A stretch of 64,000 nt of DNA, from NCBI RefSeq assembly GCF_000787395.1, contig NZ_JRAA01000002.1:186001-250000 (forward strand), written 5' to 3'. The position numbers and the translations under genes were made by a program. The notes beneath the pieces were generated by a model. It did no database searches. It was not told where the DNA came from and was given only the letters and a program-made list of their open reading frames with translations. The stretch's first letter is position 1. Each line of letters opens with the position of its first letter. Shown piece after piece: positions 1-11,573 of the stretch. The DNA is from Solemya velum gill symbiont. Lineage in GTDB: Bacteria > Pseudomonadota > Gammaproteobacteria > Chromatiales > Chromatiaceae.

Positions 1-1342
1 GTTTTAATGCATCACGTGGTGGAACCTTGATCCAGCGGGTAATCGAAAGCATGCCTCCCGGCTGCAGTCTCCGGTAATAGAGCCCCAGAGCCTCGGTTGT
101 ATAAAGGTAGTTCTCACTTAGTGCGTAAAGCCCGGCACTAGATGCGCCTGCTGCATCCAGCAGCGACATCTGGATAAGATCATAAGTCGATTGATTGTGC
201 GCCAGGAAGGCACGCGTTTCCGACAAATGAATCCGGGTATGATCTTGCAGAAATGCCCAACCGGCGAAATCTGCATAGTCATCCTGCAACAGCTCGACCA
301 GGTGTGGATTCATCTCAACCGCTTCGATATTGCCCACATCGTGATACTCCGCCTGCAGTATGTCGCTTCCTCCTCCCATACCAAGAATCAGGACGCGAGC
401 CGGATTTGAAAGGTGATACGGCAGTGCCGATGTCTGGTAATCGAGATAGATCAATTTCGAACGATCGCCATCATAGCGGGTCAGCGCACTTGGGCCATCA
501 CTGTCGACAAATAGTGCGTACTGGGTTGGTGGCTCTGCACTATTGTTAAGACTGATACCTGATGCAAGTCGAAACGGGATTTGCCGGTTTTCAAGCACAG
601 TAACAACGCCATGCGGCCCCGAGAGCACGCGCTCTACATGTGAACCGGATACCTGCATGTACTGGCTCAATGGCTTGTATGGTGACATCTGCAGTGACAA
701 CCACCCTTTCGGCAACATTAAGAGAGTTGCAATTGAGATGACAACAATGACAACTGCAGTCAGACGATAGTCGGTTCGCATCTCAAGCATCGCAACGACG
801 ACCGCAATCAGAACCGTAAAAGAGATAAGCAGCAATACCTGCTGAGGCTGCAAGAACATAAGGGAATAGATCAACACAAGCGAACCGACACCAGCGCCAA
901 ACAGGTCAAAACCATAGATCCGGGGAATCTGCTCGCTAAAAGCACCAAACGTCAGGACGATACAGTTCGCTACAAAGAAAAAAGGCAGTAGCAACAGCAG
1001 GTATGCAGCAAGCAAGTATCCCCATTGTGCCGAGTCCCACAGGATTTCCAGTGCATTGAATGGCAATTTCTGTACCAACAGAAAACTAGCGATGATCGTA
1101 AGTGCAAAACCGATGCCGTTGACGATATACGCGGTCACATAATGCGGCATCACCCTTTCCCGTAAAAGAGTCATTATGGTTCCGCTGACGCCATACCCAA
1201 GCAGTGCCAGGCTGATAATCATGTAGGCAAAATGATGCCACTGGATGATCGAGAAGAGGCGAATCAGGAGTACTTCGAATGCGAGCGCCGAGGCAGACAC
1301 CAGCATGATGGAAATGACAGGAGGTTTGGCACTGGTGTCCAT
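1..1342 (-). CDS. Membrane-anchored spermidine-synthase-like protein (C-terminus outside window)
   Basis: The reading frame runs from an ATG at 1340-1342 on the minus strand to the window edge without a stop, so about 447 codons are visible and the C-terminus is missing. Roughly the first 210 residues are hydrophobic, with some six or seven membrane segments. The soluble part carries the glycine-rich motif LILGMGGGSDILQA followed by EAVEMNPHL, which matches the cofactor-binding Rossmann core of spermidine synthase and related methyltransferases. Proteins of this layout are annotated as fused transporter/spermidine synthase, but most have no proven substrate, so polyamine synthesis is not claimed here. 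The gene starts 27 bases after pcm on the same strand and is probably co-transcribed with it. Confidence 0.75.
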   Translation of the reverse strand, partial: MDTSAKPPVISIMLVSASALAFEVLLIRLFSIIQWHHFAYMIISLALLGYGVSGTIMTLLRERVMPHYVTAYIVNGIGFALTIIASFLLVQKLPFNALEILWDSAQWGYLLAAYLLLLLPFFFVANCIVLTFGAFSEQIPRIYGFDLFGAGVGSLVLIYSLMFLQPQQVLLLISFTVLIAVVVAMLEMRTDYRLTAVVIVVISIATLLMLPKGWLSLQMSPYKPLSQYMQVSGSHVERVLSGPHGVVTVLENRQIPFRLASGISLNNSAEPPTQYALFVDSDGPSALTRYDGDRSKLIYLDYQTSALPYHLSNPARVLILGMGGGSDILQAEYHDVGNIEAVEMNPHLVELLQDDYADFAGWAFLQDHTRIHLSETRAFLAHNQSTYDLIQMSLLDAAGASSAGLYALSENYLYTTEALGLYYRRLQPGGMLSITRWIKVPPRDALK

Positions 1343-1369
1343 ATTGATACTCCTGTCAGCCCCCTGTCA

Positions 1370-2149
1370 TTATCGCTGGCCCTGATCTCCGGTAAGAGGA
1401 ACAAATACGACGGGCAGAACCTGGCGCGTACGCAGTTTTCCGTCATCACCCTTCTTCACCAGTACCAGTTGTTGCGTCTGGAATGCACCGCCAACCGGCA
1501 CAACCAGGCTGCCACCCGGCTTCAGCTGCTCAATCAATGGCGGCGGTATATTGCCCGCAGCCGCGGTCACAATAATTGCGTCATACGGCGCATGTTCTTT
1601 CCAGCCGTAGTAGCCATCACCATGACGTGAATGAATATTTGCATAGCCCATCTGCTCAAACACTTGCGTTGCCCGTTGATGCAAGGGCTCTATAATTTCT
1701 ATTGTGTAGACTTCTTTGGCCAGTTGCGACAGGACAGCAGCCTGGTAGCCGGAGCCGGTACCGATTTCCAGCACACGATCACCCGGCTTGATCTCAAGCA
1801 GGTCGGTCATCAGGGCGACGATGTAGGGTTGGGAAATCGTCTGCCCGTGGCCAATCGGCAACGGCCTGTTCTTATAGGAGTTATCAAGCTGCTCCTCTGG
1901 CACGAATTGATGTCGAGGGACGTTTCCCATGGCTTCCATCACGCGCTCATCGAACGCTGACTTTTTAATATATGAAGCAGTAAGACGCGCTTCTGCACCG
2001 ATTTCCTTCAGCATATTTTCACGCATAACGGCGTACTCGTCAGTTGCCAGCCCTGCTGATGCAATCATCACCAGGACCATGCAGAGGAGAAATTGCACCC
2101 CCCATTTGGAAGTGAACGTTTTCTTTATCAAAAGCGGAGATAAAACCAT
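1370..2149 (-). CDS. pcm: Protein-L-isoaspartate O-methyltransferase with export signal
   Basis: The 259-residue protein belongs to the PCMT family, which methylates isoaspartyl residues in damaged proteins using S-adenosylmethionine. Visible motifs are RHQFVPEE and IGHGQTISQPYIVALMTDLL near residues 75-115, the SAM-binding motif VLEIGTGSGYQAAVLS near 125-140, and LKPGGSLVVPVG near 210. A hydrophobic segment at residues 17-35 looks like a signal peptide or anchor, which suggests action in the periplasm rather than the cytosol. A GGAGG sequence at 2155-2159 supports the chosen ATG. The spermidine-synthase-like gene follows 27 bases downstream. Confidence 0.88.
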   Translation of the reverse strand: MVLSPLLIKKTFTSKWGVQFLLCMVLVMIASAGLATDEYAVMRENMLKEIGAEARLTASYIKKSAFDERVMEAMGNVPRHQFVPEEQLDNSYKNRPLPIGHGQTISQPYIVALMTDLLEIKPGDRVLEIGTGSGYQAAVLSQLAKEVYTIEIIEPLHQRATQVFEQMGYANIHSRHGDGYYGWKEHAPYDAIIVTAAAGNIPPPLIEQLKPGGSLVVPVGGAFQTQQLVLVKKGDDGKLRTRQVLPVVFVPLTGDQGQR

Positions 2150-2398
2150 TAAATCCTCCGGGGCAATAATATCCGTAAGATTAAGTACCCTCTACATTGA
2201 AAGTAGGCAATGATGCTTCAATTTACAACTCGCCTCTTGAGCCGATAATTAATAAATTGCTGAATTAACGCTAATAATGAGCTGTAGTGAGAATGTAGTA
2301 AAGAGTGCGCGCATGGTGATTTTGTTATCTATACTTAGTGCCTATAAGGAAAACAACCCAACAGGCGCCCGGATAATCACATAACAGGAGACTGGTTC

Positions 2399-4090
2399 AT
2401 GTCTATCAAAGATATATCCAGCTTGCAGCAACACCTTCAATGGGCGATTGAGCTTGAGCATGCAACGCTAACACCTTACCTGTGTGCCCTCTATTCAATC
2501 AAAGAGGGGCATAATCCCGAGTCAGCTGAAATTCTGCGCAGCATCTTTATGGAAGAGATGTTGCATATGACGCTGGCTGCAAACGTGTTAAATGCAGTTG
2601 GAGGCACACCTGTTCTCGACTCCCCTGATTTCATCCCCTCCTACCCTTCCTTTCTTCCATACAGTGACCATTCGTTCATCGTTCCCCTGACGGGATTTTC
2701 CCCTGAAACCATCGCTACCCTGATGAAAATCGAACGACCGGAACAAGCCGGTGCACCTCCTGAAGATGAGCAATATGAAACAATCGGTCAGTTTTACGAG
2801 GCGATCAAACTTGGCCTGGAAGAAGTCGCGCAGCAACTTGGAGAAGAGGCTGTTTTCACCGGTGACCCATCCCGCCAGATTCATCCGGATACTGTTGTCT
2901 ATGCAGGAAGTGGAAGTATCGTCCCCGTAACCGATCTTGATTCGGCCTTGGCTGCCCTCAACGAAATCATGCACCAGGGCGAAGGTATGTCTTTCGACAC
3001 CATCTGGGATGGCGACCAGAATATGTTTCATCACGAGCGGGAAGAAGTTGGCCACTATTTCAGACTCAATCAAATTCTCGAGGGACGCTTCTACCAGCGT
3101 GGTGATACGCCTCAATCAGGCCCCACTGGAGAAGCGTTCGAAGTCGACTGGGAGGCAGTATACAAACCATCTGACATCATCGCAGACGAATTCCATGAGG
3201 AGGAGATTAAATCTCAAAACGAGATCTTCTGCCGCAGGTACAGCGAGATATTGCGATTCATCGAACAGGGTTTCAATGGTGATTCCAAATCGATTTGTCG
3301 CTCTGTCGGTGCAATGTATGAACTCAAGCAGGATGCCATAGAGTTGCTGCAAATGACCACGAAGATTGATTTGAAGTATGTTGCGGCCAATGTTTCAGGC
3401 GGTGACTACTGCATCAAAATCTTACCCGATGGTCCTTATGCCATCCAGGGGAAAATACCCCTGACCAGGAAAAGCATCATGCGCTCCGAGGGTGGAGAAT
3501 CACTCGCATGGTCTATGGATGGTGATGTTGAAACGATGCCCGACTATGCACTCTGCCGCTGTGGTGCTTCGAGGAACAAACCCTTTTGTGACGGAAGTCA
3601 TGCGACTATTGAATTTGACGGCTCGGAAACTGCAGATAGAAAAAGCTATTCGGAATCCCAAAAAGAGTATCCCGGCAAGGGCATTCTGATGAAAGACGTG
3701 CGCTCCCTCTGTTTCCACGCAGGATTTTGCAGCAACCGTGCCACGAACGCATGGGAGCTATCCAGAAAAACTGACGATATCCAGGCAAGAACCGAGCTCA
3801 TCGCAATGGTAGAACACTGCCCTTCCGGTGCACTCACCTATGCACTGGATAATGCACGGAAACATCATGAAACCGGTGAGGCGGCATGGCAAAGCATAGA
3901 ACCGGCGCTATCCAGGTCAATCGCACTGATGCCTAACGGACCAATCTGGGTGACAGGCGGTATAAAGATCATCCGTTCAGACAATACGCCCCTGGAAATC
4001 CGTAACAGGGTCGCACTGTGCCGCTGCGGGCATTCAAAAAACAAACCCTTCTGTGATGGAACACATGCAGAAGTCGGTTTTAAGGGTTAA
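2399..4090 (+). CDS. Ferritin-like / CDGSH / divergent 4Fe-4S / CDGSH fusion protein
   Basis: This 563-residue protein combines four metal-binding modules. Residues 1 to about 290 form a ferritin-like helical domain of the type found in VioB-like proteins, with EEMLHMTLAANVLNAVGG as a clear metal-ligand helix. A CDGSH iron-sulfur motif (CRCGASRNKPFCDGSH) lies near 383-400. A YjdI-like mono-cluster segment (SLCFHAGFCSNRATNAWE, later HCPSGAL) lies near 433-480. A second CDGSH motif (CRCGHSKNKPFCDGTH) is near 540-556, at the C-terminus. CDGSH domains bind redox-active 2Fe-2S clusters in other systems. The role of this fusion is unknown; iron or redox sensing or handling is inferred. It stands alone, preceded by CAGGAG before the ATG and followed by a strong terminator. 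Confidence 0.82.
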   Translation: MSIKDISSLQQHLQWAIELEHATLTPYLCALYSIKEGHNPESAEILRSIFMEEMLHMTLAANVLNAVGGTPVLDSPDFIPSYPSFLPYSDHSFIVPLTGFSPETIATLMKIERPEQAGAPPEDEQYETIGQFYEAIKLGLEEVAQQLGEEAVFTGDPSRQIHPDTVVYAGSGSIVPVTDLDSALAALNEIMHQGEGMSFDTIWDGDQNMFHHEREEVGHYFRLNQILEGRFYQRGDTPQSGPTGEAFEVDWEAVYKPSDIIADEFHEEEIKSQNEIFCRRYSEILRFIEQGFNGDSKSICRSVGAMYELKQDAIELLQMTTKIDLKYVAANVSGGDYCIKILPDGPYAIQGKIPLTRKSIMRSEGGESLAWSMDGDVETMPDYALCRCGASRNKPFCDGSHATIEFDGSETADRKSYSESQKEYPGKGILMKDVRSLCFHAGFCSNRATNAWELSRKTDDIQARTELIAMVEHCPSGALTYALDNARKHHETGEAAWQSIEPALSRSIALMPNGPIWVTGGIKIIRSDNTPLEIRNRVALCRCGHSKNKPFCDGTHAEVGFKG

Positions 4091-4102
4091 CCATTTTCCA
4101 CA

Positions 4103-4130
4103 AAAAAGGGCCTTCTGAGAGGCCCTTTTT
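4103..4130. terminator. Bidirectional intrinsic terminator
   Basis: A perfect 10-base-pair stem (AAAAAGGGCC at 4103-4112 with GGCCCTTTTT at 4121-4130) encloses an 8-base loop. Its flanking A and T tracts let it work in both directions, between the plus-strand fusion gene ending at 4090 and the minus-strand gene ending at 4151. Confidence 0.9.
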
Positions 4131-4150
4131 CACCAACGTTCAAGAATGAC

Positions 4151-4981
4151 TCATTCACAACTACTGTAAACGAAGATCATTGCACCTGCATTCGGATCCT
4201 GGCTCTTGGTAATCAGCTTGTCACCAACAACCTCAAGTTCTACCTCGTGCATGGATTGGGAATCCCCGGTACCACATGCATACTCGGCAGAAAAGGAATC
4301 ACCTTCAGACGCGATGACTTGTGATACTGAACAGCTGTTCACGCCGTCATTAAACCCATTCGCATCAATCATAAGTTGCTGGGCACTTTCGCCGGTACAG
4401 TCATCCTTCCAGCTACCCTGGAACTGTGACGGAACAGATGCAGAGCCAAACAGAACCGGCTGCGAAGCTGCAGCAGTCGTGCCGCCAGTCATCTCAACGC
4501 GATATTCAAGCAACAATCCTTTGGAGCCTTCAGGCATTGAGGCAACCTTCTGCATGGTGTTAAATCCACCAGCCTGAGCCTTGTTATGAGAATTGATTAG
4601 AAAATCTTTCTCAAACTGGCTCAACTGACCGGTCGCAGGAAAACCCATGTAGACCTGGTATTGCGAAATCGCATTGCGAGAAGAAGGGCCAAGAACACCA
4701 TCTGCACTACCGGCAGGAAAGCCGAAGTAGTTCAGCGCATTTTGAATCGATTTATTCTCGGTACGGTCTGCAACATAAACGGTCTGTACTTGTTGCTTCT
4801 TTTGCTGCTTCTTCTGCTGTTTCTGCATGTCCTTTTTTATGATGTGGCCCGACACAGCACCACCGACGATACCGCCGACGATGCCGCCGACAATTCCATC
4901 ACTGCCTGCTACCGCAACAGTTGGTTGCAGCGTTACAAGTGGAACGATCAGAAGCGTAAATAGAAATTGCTTCATATTCAT
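4151..4981 (-). CDS. Exported protein with glycine-zipper and peptidoglycan-binding-like domain
   Basis: The 276-residue product starts with a signal peptide ending near AVA (residues 1-25). A glycine-zipper run (GGIVGGIVGGAVSG) follows, then a Gln/Lys-rich stretch made of repeated KKQQ units. Residues 75-135 resemble a PG_binding_1 module: IQNALNYFGFPAGSADGVLG followed by NAISQYQVYMGFPATGQL. The last 130 residues are an unassigned domain with several cysteines (CTGES, NSCSVS, YACGTG, YSSCE) that may form disulfides. It is likely periplasmic or attached to the envelope and wall. An AGGAGAG sequence upstream of the ATG supports the start. It is the lone minus-strand gene between the terminator and tRNA-Arg. 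Confidence 0.7.
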   Translation of the reverse strand: MNMKQFLFTLLIVPLVTLQPTVAVAGSDGIVGGIVGGIVGGAVSGHIIKKDMQKQQKKQQKKQQVQTVYVADRTENKSIQNALNYFGFPAGSADGVLGPSSRNAISQYQVYMGFPATGQLSQFEKDFLINSHNKAQAGGFNTMQKVASMPEGSKGLLLEYRVEMTGGTTAAASQPVLFGSASVPSQFQGSWKDDCTGESAQQLMIDANGFNDGVNSCSVSQVIASEGDSFSAEYACGTGDSQSMHEVELEVVGDKLITKSQDPNAGAMIFVYSSCE

Positions 4982-5057
4982 GACATATCTCTCCTGCGAA
5001 TTCTTGCTAGTCGACTATCGATCTGCTCTATACAGATTATGGCACATATTGAGAAAA

Positions 5058-5134
5058 TGGTGCCCCGGAGACGATTCGAACGTCCGACCTGCCGCTTAGG
5101 AGGCGGCTGCTCTATCCAGCTGAGCTACCGGGGC
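5058..5134 (-). tRNA. tRNA-Arg (anticodon CCT)
   Basis: The minus strand reads GCCCCGG at 5128-5134, pairing with CCGGGGC, followed by A and an encoded CCA at 5058-5060. The anticodon arm is GCCGC-CTCCTAA-GCGGC, giving anticodon CCT, which reads AGG. The T arm contains GTTCGAATC. The gene is 16 bases downstream of guaA on the same strand, so it may be processed from the guaBA transcript. Confidence 0.95.
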
Positions 5135-5150
5135 AAAAAACTGTTGGATG

Positions 5151-6725
5151 TTACTCCCACTCGATGGTGGCAGGCGGCTTGCTTGAAATATCGTAAGCCA
5201 CACGTGAAATGCCAGACACCTCGTTGATGATACGGCGTGAAACGGTTTCGAGAAACTCGAACGGCAAATGTGCAAAATGCGCCGTCATGAAATCAACCGT
5301 CTTCACCGCGCGCAATGATACGACATATTCATAGCGGCGTGCATCACCAACGACTCCGACCGATTTAACCGGCAGGAAAACCGCAAACGCCTGGCTCACT
5401 TCATCGTAGAGCTTGTGCTTGCGCAGCTCTTCAATATAGATATGATCGGCCTCTCGCAGCAGATCGGCGTACTCTTTCTTGACCTCGCCAAGGATACGTA
5501 CACCAAGGCCAGGACCCGGGAACGGGTGGCGGTAAACCATGTCGTACGGTAGGCCGAGTTCCACACCGATACGGCGTACCTCGTCTTTGAAGAGTTCACG
5601 CAGTGGCTCGACCAGTTCGAGCTTCATGTAGTCAGGCAGGCCACCAACATTGTGATGTGACTTGATGACGTGTGCCTTGCCAGATGCTGCACCGGCTGAC
5701 TCGATCACATCGGGATAGATGGTTCCCTGCGCGAGAAAATCTACACCCTCGATCTTGCCTGCCTCTTCCTCGAAAATATCGATAAAGAGATTACCAATAA
5801 TTTTACGTTTCTTTTCCGGATCGGCCTCGCCTTTCAAGGCATCGAGGAAACGTTGCTCGGCATCGACACGAATCACCTTGACGCCCATGTGCTCGGCAAA
5901 GGTTGCCATCACCTGGTCACCTTCATTGAGACGCAACAGGCCGTTATCGACAAACACGCAGGTGAGCTGATCACCGATCGCTTCATGCAGCATGCCGGCA
6001 ACAACAGATGAATCGACACCACCTGAAAGACCAAGTACGACCTTGCCGTTACCAACCTGCTCTTTTATGGTGTGGATTGCATTCTCGATAATCGAGCCCG
6101 GATTCCACAGTGCTTCACAACCGCAGATTTCAAACAGGAAGCGTTCGAGAATACGTCCACCCTGCAGCGTGTGTGTCACCTCGGGATGGAACTGGATACC
6201 ATAGAAATCGCGCTCTTCATCAGCCATGCCGGCGATTGGCGTATCATCAGTGTTGGCCATCAGTTTGAAACCGTCTGGCATCTTCGCAACACGGTCGCCG
6301 TGGCTCATCCACACATCCAGCAGACCGTAGCCTTCAGGTGATGTGTGATCTTCAATATGATTCAGCAGTTTGGAGTGGCCGCGTGCACGTACCTGGGCAT
6401 AGCCATACTCATGCTTGTCGGAGGTTTCTACCTCACCACCAAGCTGTGCTGCCATGGTCTGCATGCCATAGCAGATGCCCAGTACAGGCACACCCTGGGT
6501 AAAAATCATACCGGGTGCGACAGGTGCATCGTCGCCGGTTGTTGATTCAGGGCCACCCGAGAGGATAATTCCGGCAGGCTGTTGTGCGCTGATTGCATCA
6601 ACACAGTTATCCCATGGCCAGATTTCGCAGTAGACACCGGCTTCGCGAACCCGACGCGCGATCAGTTGCGTATATTGTGAACCGAAATCGACAATAATAA
6701 TTCGGTGCGCGTGGATATCAGACAT
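5151..6725 (-). CDS. guaA: GMP synthase (glutamine-hydrolysing)
   Basis: This 524-residue enzyme converts XMP, glutamine and ATP to GMP in the cytosol. The N-terminal class I glutamine amidotransferase domain has its nucleophile in GICYGMQ (Cys85) and the partner motif FHPEVTHT. The ATP-pyrophosphatase domain begins with the P-loop [11 protein letters not shown] near residue 235. The C-terminal dimerisation and XMP-binding part includes [17 protein letters not shown]. The length is normal for the family. It follows guaB by 28 bases, the classic guaBA order, so the two last steps of GMP synthesis are probably made from one message. Confidence 0.98.
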   Translation of the reverse strand: MSDIHAHRIIIVDFGSQYTQLIARRVREAGVYCEIWPWDNCVDAISAQQPAGIILSGGPESTTGDDAPVAPGMIFTQGVPVLGICYGMQTMAAQLGGEVETSDKHEYGYAQVRARGHSKLLNHIEDHTSPEGYGLLDVWMSHGDRVAKMPDGFKLMANTDDTPIAGMADEERDFYGIQFHPEVTHTLQGGRILERFLFEICGCEALWNPGSIIENAIHTIKEQVGNGKVVLGLSGGVDSSVVAGMLHEAIGDQLTCVFVDNGLLRLNEGDQVMATFAEHMGVKVIRVDAEQRFLDALKGEADPEKKRKIIGNLFIDIFEEEAGKIEGVDFLAQGTIYPDVIESAGAASGKAHVIKSHHNVGGLPDYMKLELVEPLRELFKDEVRRIGVELGLPYDMVYRHPFPGPGLGVRILGEVKKEYADLLREADHIYIEELRKHKLYDEVSQAFAVFLPVKSVGVVGDARRYEYVVSLRAVKTVDFMTAHFAHLPFEFLETVSRRIINEVSGISRVAYDISSKPPATIEWE

Positions 6726-6753
6726 GCGTATCGTTCCTGGAGCTGATTAGCTG

Positions 6754-8267
<1,514 letters not shown>

Positions 8268-8313
8268 CTAGGAATGGAGCCCAATTTGTTACTTTAGCTG
8301 AGCTTTTTCTGCA

Positions 8314-9072
8314 CTATTTCGCTACATTTCTCTGGCGTATCGCTTCAAATAGTGTCACACCCGTTGCCACGGCGACATTCAGGCTCTCAACTGAACCAGC
8401 CATCGGCAGCGAGATGAGCTGATCACAATGCTCGCGGGTCAGGCGTCGCATGCCCTTCTCTTCGGCACCCATGACAATCGCCGTCGATCCGCGCAAATCG
8501 GCGTCATAAAGGCCCATATCGGCCTCGCCTGCGGTACCTGTCACCCACACCTGGAACTCCTGCGTGAGCATTTCGAGTGTGCGCGCCAGGTTAGTCACCT
8601 GCACAAACGGCATACTCTCGGCCGCACCACTTGCCACCTTGCAGACCACCGGAGTCAGGCCAACACTACGATCTTTCGGTGCTATCACTGCGTGTACACC
8701 AGCAGCATCTGCAGTTCGCAGGCAGGCGCCGAGGTTGTGTGGATCCTGCACACCATCGAGGACTAAAAGCAGATAGGGAGGCTCAATCCTGTCGAGCAGC
8801 TGGCGCAGCGCATTTTCATCCAGCGCAGCCGGTGCCCGTGCACGCACCAGGACACCCTGGTGATTCAGATCCGAGGCGAGACGATCCAGTTCGTCGCGAT
8901 CACTGGAATGGAACGCAATACCCAGCTTGTTAAACTCATCGATCAGTTCACGCAGGCGGCGGTCGCGACGCCCGCTGTCAATCCACGCCTCAAGAATCGC
9001 CTCTGCGCCGTGGCGCAGAATATTCCTGACACTGTGGATACCGCCAACAAGGCGAGTTTCTGAGCGGCTCAT
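8314..9072 (-). CDS. rlmB: 23S rRNA (guanosine-2'-O-)-methyltransferase
   Basis: The 252-residue SpoU/TrmH-family protein methylates the ribose of a conserved guanosine in 23S rRNA. The N-terminal substrate-binding domain starts GIHSVRNILRHG. The knotted SPOUT catalytic domain shows QDPHNLGACLRTADAAGV (motif 1), VMGAEEKGMRRL (motif 2) and LPMAGSVESLNVAVATGV (motif 3). Its start overlaps the rnr stop by four bases, so rnr and rlmB are translationally coupled, as in many gammaproteobacteria. Confidence 0.96.
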   Translation of the reverse strand: MSRSETRLVGGIHSVRNILRHGAEAILEAWIDSGRRDRRLRELIDEFNKLGIAFHSSDRDELDRLASDLNHQGVLVRARAPAALDENALRQLLDRIEPPYLLLVLDGVQDPHNLGACLRTADAAGVHAVIAPKDRSVGLTPVVCKVASGAAESMPFVQVTNLARTLEMLTQEFQVWVTGTAGEADMGLYDADLRGSTAIVMGAEEKGMRRLTREHCDQLISLPMAGSVESLNVAVATGVTLFEAIRQRNVAK

Positions 9073-11396
9073 TTACCCTGTTTACGTGGCTTTTTGCCGC
9101 CACTACGACGTCTTGAACGTGGAGCCTTTGACTTGTCACCGCCATCCTTGCGACGTTTGCCGGAACTGCGTTTTTTGCCACCGGGACGTGAGTCCGCCCC
9201 TTTTCTGGATGCCGCATCATGCAGCACAAAATCGATTTTACGTTCATCCACATTGACTGCTGCCACCTGGATACGCAACGGATCACCGAGACGGTAGCTC
9301 TTGCCGGTGCGCTCGCCACTGAGCCTGTGTGCAACAGGATCAAAATGGAAGTAATCCTTATCCAGCGCCGTGATATGCACAAGACCATCGACGTAGATGC
9401 CGTCGAGCATCACGAAGAGGCCAAACGAGGTCACGCTGGTAATGATGCCGTCGAACTTCTCACCCACCTTGTCGAGCATGTACTCGCACTTGAGCGTATC
9501 GAGTGCATCACGACTCGCTTCATCGGCGCGCCTTTCAGTCGTCGAACAGTGTTCGGCGAAGCTCTGCAACTCACCCTTCGAGTAGTGAAAATCACTCGCC
9601 TTGCCGCCATTCACGGCGTGTTTAAGAGCGCGATGGACCAGCAGGTCAGGATAACGACGAATCGGGGATGTGAAGTGGGTATAGGCATCATAAGAGAGAC
9701 CGAAATGCCCAAGATTGTCAGTGGTGTAAACCGCCTGCGACAGTGAGCGCAGCAGTACCGTCTGGATCAGCTGTGCATCTGGACGTTCGCGCACCTGGTT
9801 AAGCAGCTTCGCGTAGTCCCCCGCGGTGGGTTTAGCACCACCCGGCAGTGACAGACCCATTTCGCCAAGGAACTGGCGCAGATCAATAAGCTTCTCGGCA
9901 GAAGGCCCCTCGTGCACACGGAAATGCGCAGGAATCTTCTTGCGCTGAAGCAGGCGAGCCGCAGCGACATTGGCGGACAGCATGCACTCTTCAATAATCT
10001 TGTGTGCATCATTGCGTGTCACCGCAACAATATCAGCGATTTTCCCCTCGTCGAAAATGATACGTGTTTCGACAGTTTCGAAGTCAATCGCACCACGTTC
10101 GCGCCTTGATGCCTGCAACACATGGTAGAGCGCATAAAGCTCCTCAAGATGTGGCAAAATTTCTGCATACTCCTTGATCAGCTTTTTATCGCGATCAACC
10201 AGCATGGCAGCAACCTTGTCATAGGTCAGCCGCGCATGTGAGTGCATCACACCCTCATAAAAGCGTGAGCGCAGCAGTTTGCCCTCGCGGCTGATCAGCA
10301 TCTCGCAGCACATGCAGAGGCGATCGACTTTAGGATTAAGCGAACACAGGCCATTGGATAGAATCTCGGGCAGCATGGGTACAACACGTCCCGGAAAATA
10401 GACCGAGGTGCCGCGTGAAGACGCCTCTTTATCAAGCGGATTACCGGGCTTAACATAATGTGAGACATCGGCAATCGCGACGATTAGCTTCCAGCCTTTT
10501 GGCGTCGCTTCACAGTAGACAGCGTCGTCATAATCACGCGCATCTTCACCATCGATTGTGACCAGCGGCAATTTACGCAGGTCGACCCTGCCCTTTTTGG
10601 CCTTTTCCGGCACCTTCTCGGAGAGCTTTGCAATAGCCTGCTGAACCTCAGCGGGCCACTCGACCGGGATTTCGTGGCTGCGGATTGCAATATCCGTCTC
10701 CATGCCTGAGGCCAGGTGTTCACCCAGCACCTCGACAATCTTACCGACCGGCTGTGTACGTCGGCTTGGCTGTACAATCAGCTCAACAACGACGATATCG
10801 CCCTTTTCGGCACCATTCAGCTCGGTTCCGGGGACGATAATCTCCTGCGTCATGCGCTTGTTGTCAGGCCTGACAAAACCGACACCGCCCTCGATCGCCA
10901 GGCGACCGACGATTTTTTCATGCGCACGCTCAAGCACCTCGACAATGGTACCCTCGCGGCGTCCGCGATTATCGATACCGGCAACCCGCACCACGGCACG
11001 GTCGCCATGCATCAGCTTGCGCATCTCGCGATGCGTCAGAAACAGGTCGTCACCGCCCTCTTCGGGGATCAGAAAGCCAAAACCGTCAGCATGGCCAGTT
11101 ACACGGCCAACAATCAGCTCTTCTTTATCAATAACGCAAAAACCCTTCTTGCGGTTCTTGATCAGCTGGCCATCACGCAGCATAGCGCCCAGACGACGAT
11201 CGAGAGCAATTAACTGATCTTCATCCTTGATAGCCAGGACACTGGCAATTTCTGCAAAACTGATGGGGCAGCCCTTTTCATTAATGGATTCCATAATGAA
11301 TTCGCGGCTGGGGATGGGGTTGTCATACTTCTTCGCTTCACGTGCGAAATTCGGGTCACGCTTGGATTTGCGCTTTGACCGATTCTGATTACTCAA
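9069..11396 (-). CDS. rnr: Ribonuclease R
   Basis: The 775-residue 3'-to-5' exoribonuclease degrades structured RNA and takes part in rRNA and tmRNA quality control. In order it shows a winged-helix N-terminus, cold-shock OB folds, an RNB catalytic domain (DGEDARDYDDAVYCE, with the metal-binding aspartates), an S1 domain (GIITSVTSFGLFVMLDG) and a Lys/Arg/Gly-rich tail. The start is a TTG; the upstream residues NPIPSREFI match the family N-terminus, and the first ATG is too far inside. It overlaps rlmB by four bases. The divergent tRNA-Leu starts 85 bases away. Confidence 0.96.
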   Translation of the reverse strand: MSNQNRSKRKSKRDPNFAREAKKYDNPIPSREFIMESINEKGCPISFAEIASVLAIKDEDQLIALDRRLGAMLRDGQLIKNRKKGFCVIDKEELIVGRVTGHADGFGFLIPEEGGDDLFLTHREMRKLMHGDRAVVRVAGIDNRGRREGTIVEVLERAHEKIVGRLAIEGGVGFVRPDNKRMTQEIIVPGTELNGAEKGDIVVVELIVQPSRRTQPVGKIVEVLGEHLASGMETDIAIRSHEIPVEWPAEVQQAIAKLSEKVPEKAKKGRVDLRKLPLVTIDGEDARDYDDAVYCEATPKGWKLIVAIADVSHYVKPGNPLDKEASSRGTSVYFPGRVVPMLPEILSNGLCSLNPKVDRLCMCCEMLISREGKLLRSRFYEGVMHSHARLTYDKVAAMLVDRDKKLIKEYAEILPHLEELYALYHVLQASRRERGAIDFETVETRIIFDEGKIADIVAVTRNDAHKIIEECMLSANVAAARLLQRKKIPAHFRVHEGPSAEKLIDLRQFLGEMGLSLPGGAKPTAGDYAKLLNQVRERPDAQLIQTVLLRSLSQAVYTTDNLGHFGLSYDAYTHFTSPIRRYPDLLVHRALKHAVNGGKASDFHYSKGELQSFAEHCSTTERRADEASRDALDTLKCEYMLDKVGEKFDGIITSVTSFGLFVMLDGIYVDGLVHITALDKDYFHFDPVAHRLSGERTGKSYRLGDPLRIQVAAVNVDERKIDFVLHDAASRKGADSRPGGKKRSSGKRRKDGGDKSKAPRSRRRSGGKKPRKQGK

Positions 11397-11481
11397 TCAA
11401 TTTTTCCATTAAGGCTATATTATTTATACTATTGTACGTTGACAGAAGGCTCTTGTCGCTGTATTGTTCGCACCGCACTTA

Positions 11482-11568
11482 GCCGAGGTGGCGGAATTGG
11501 TAGACGCGCTAGCTTCAGGTGCTAGTGGGCATTAGCTCGTGGAGGTTCAAGTCCTCTTCTCGGCACCA
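11482..11568 (+). tRNA. tRNA-Leu (anticodon CAG)
   Basis: The acceptor stem GCCGAGG pairs with TCTCGGC near the 3' end, followed by A and an encoded CCA. The anticodon arm CTAGC-TTCAGGT-GCTAG gives anticodon CAG. There is a long variable arm, as in class II tRNAs, and a T arm with GTTCAAGTC. It is 87 bases long and followed at once by a terminator. Confidence 0.96.
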
Positions 11569-11573
11569 TACAT

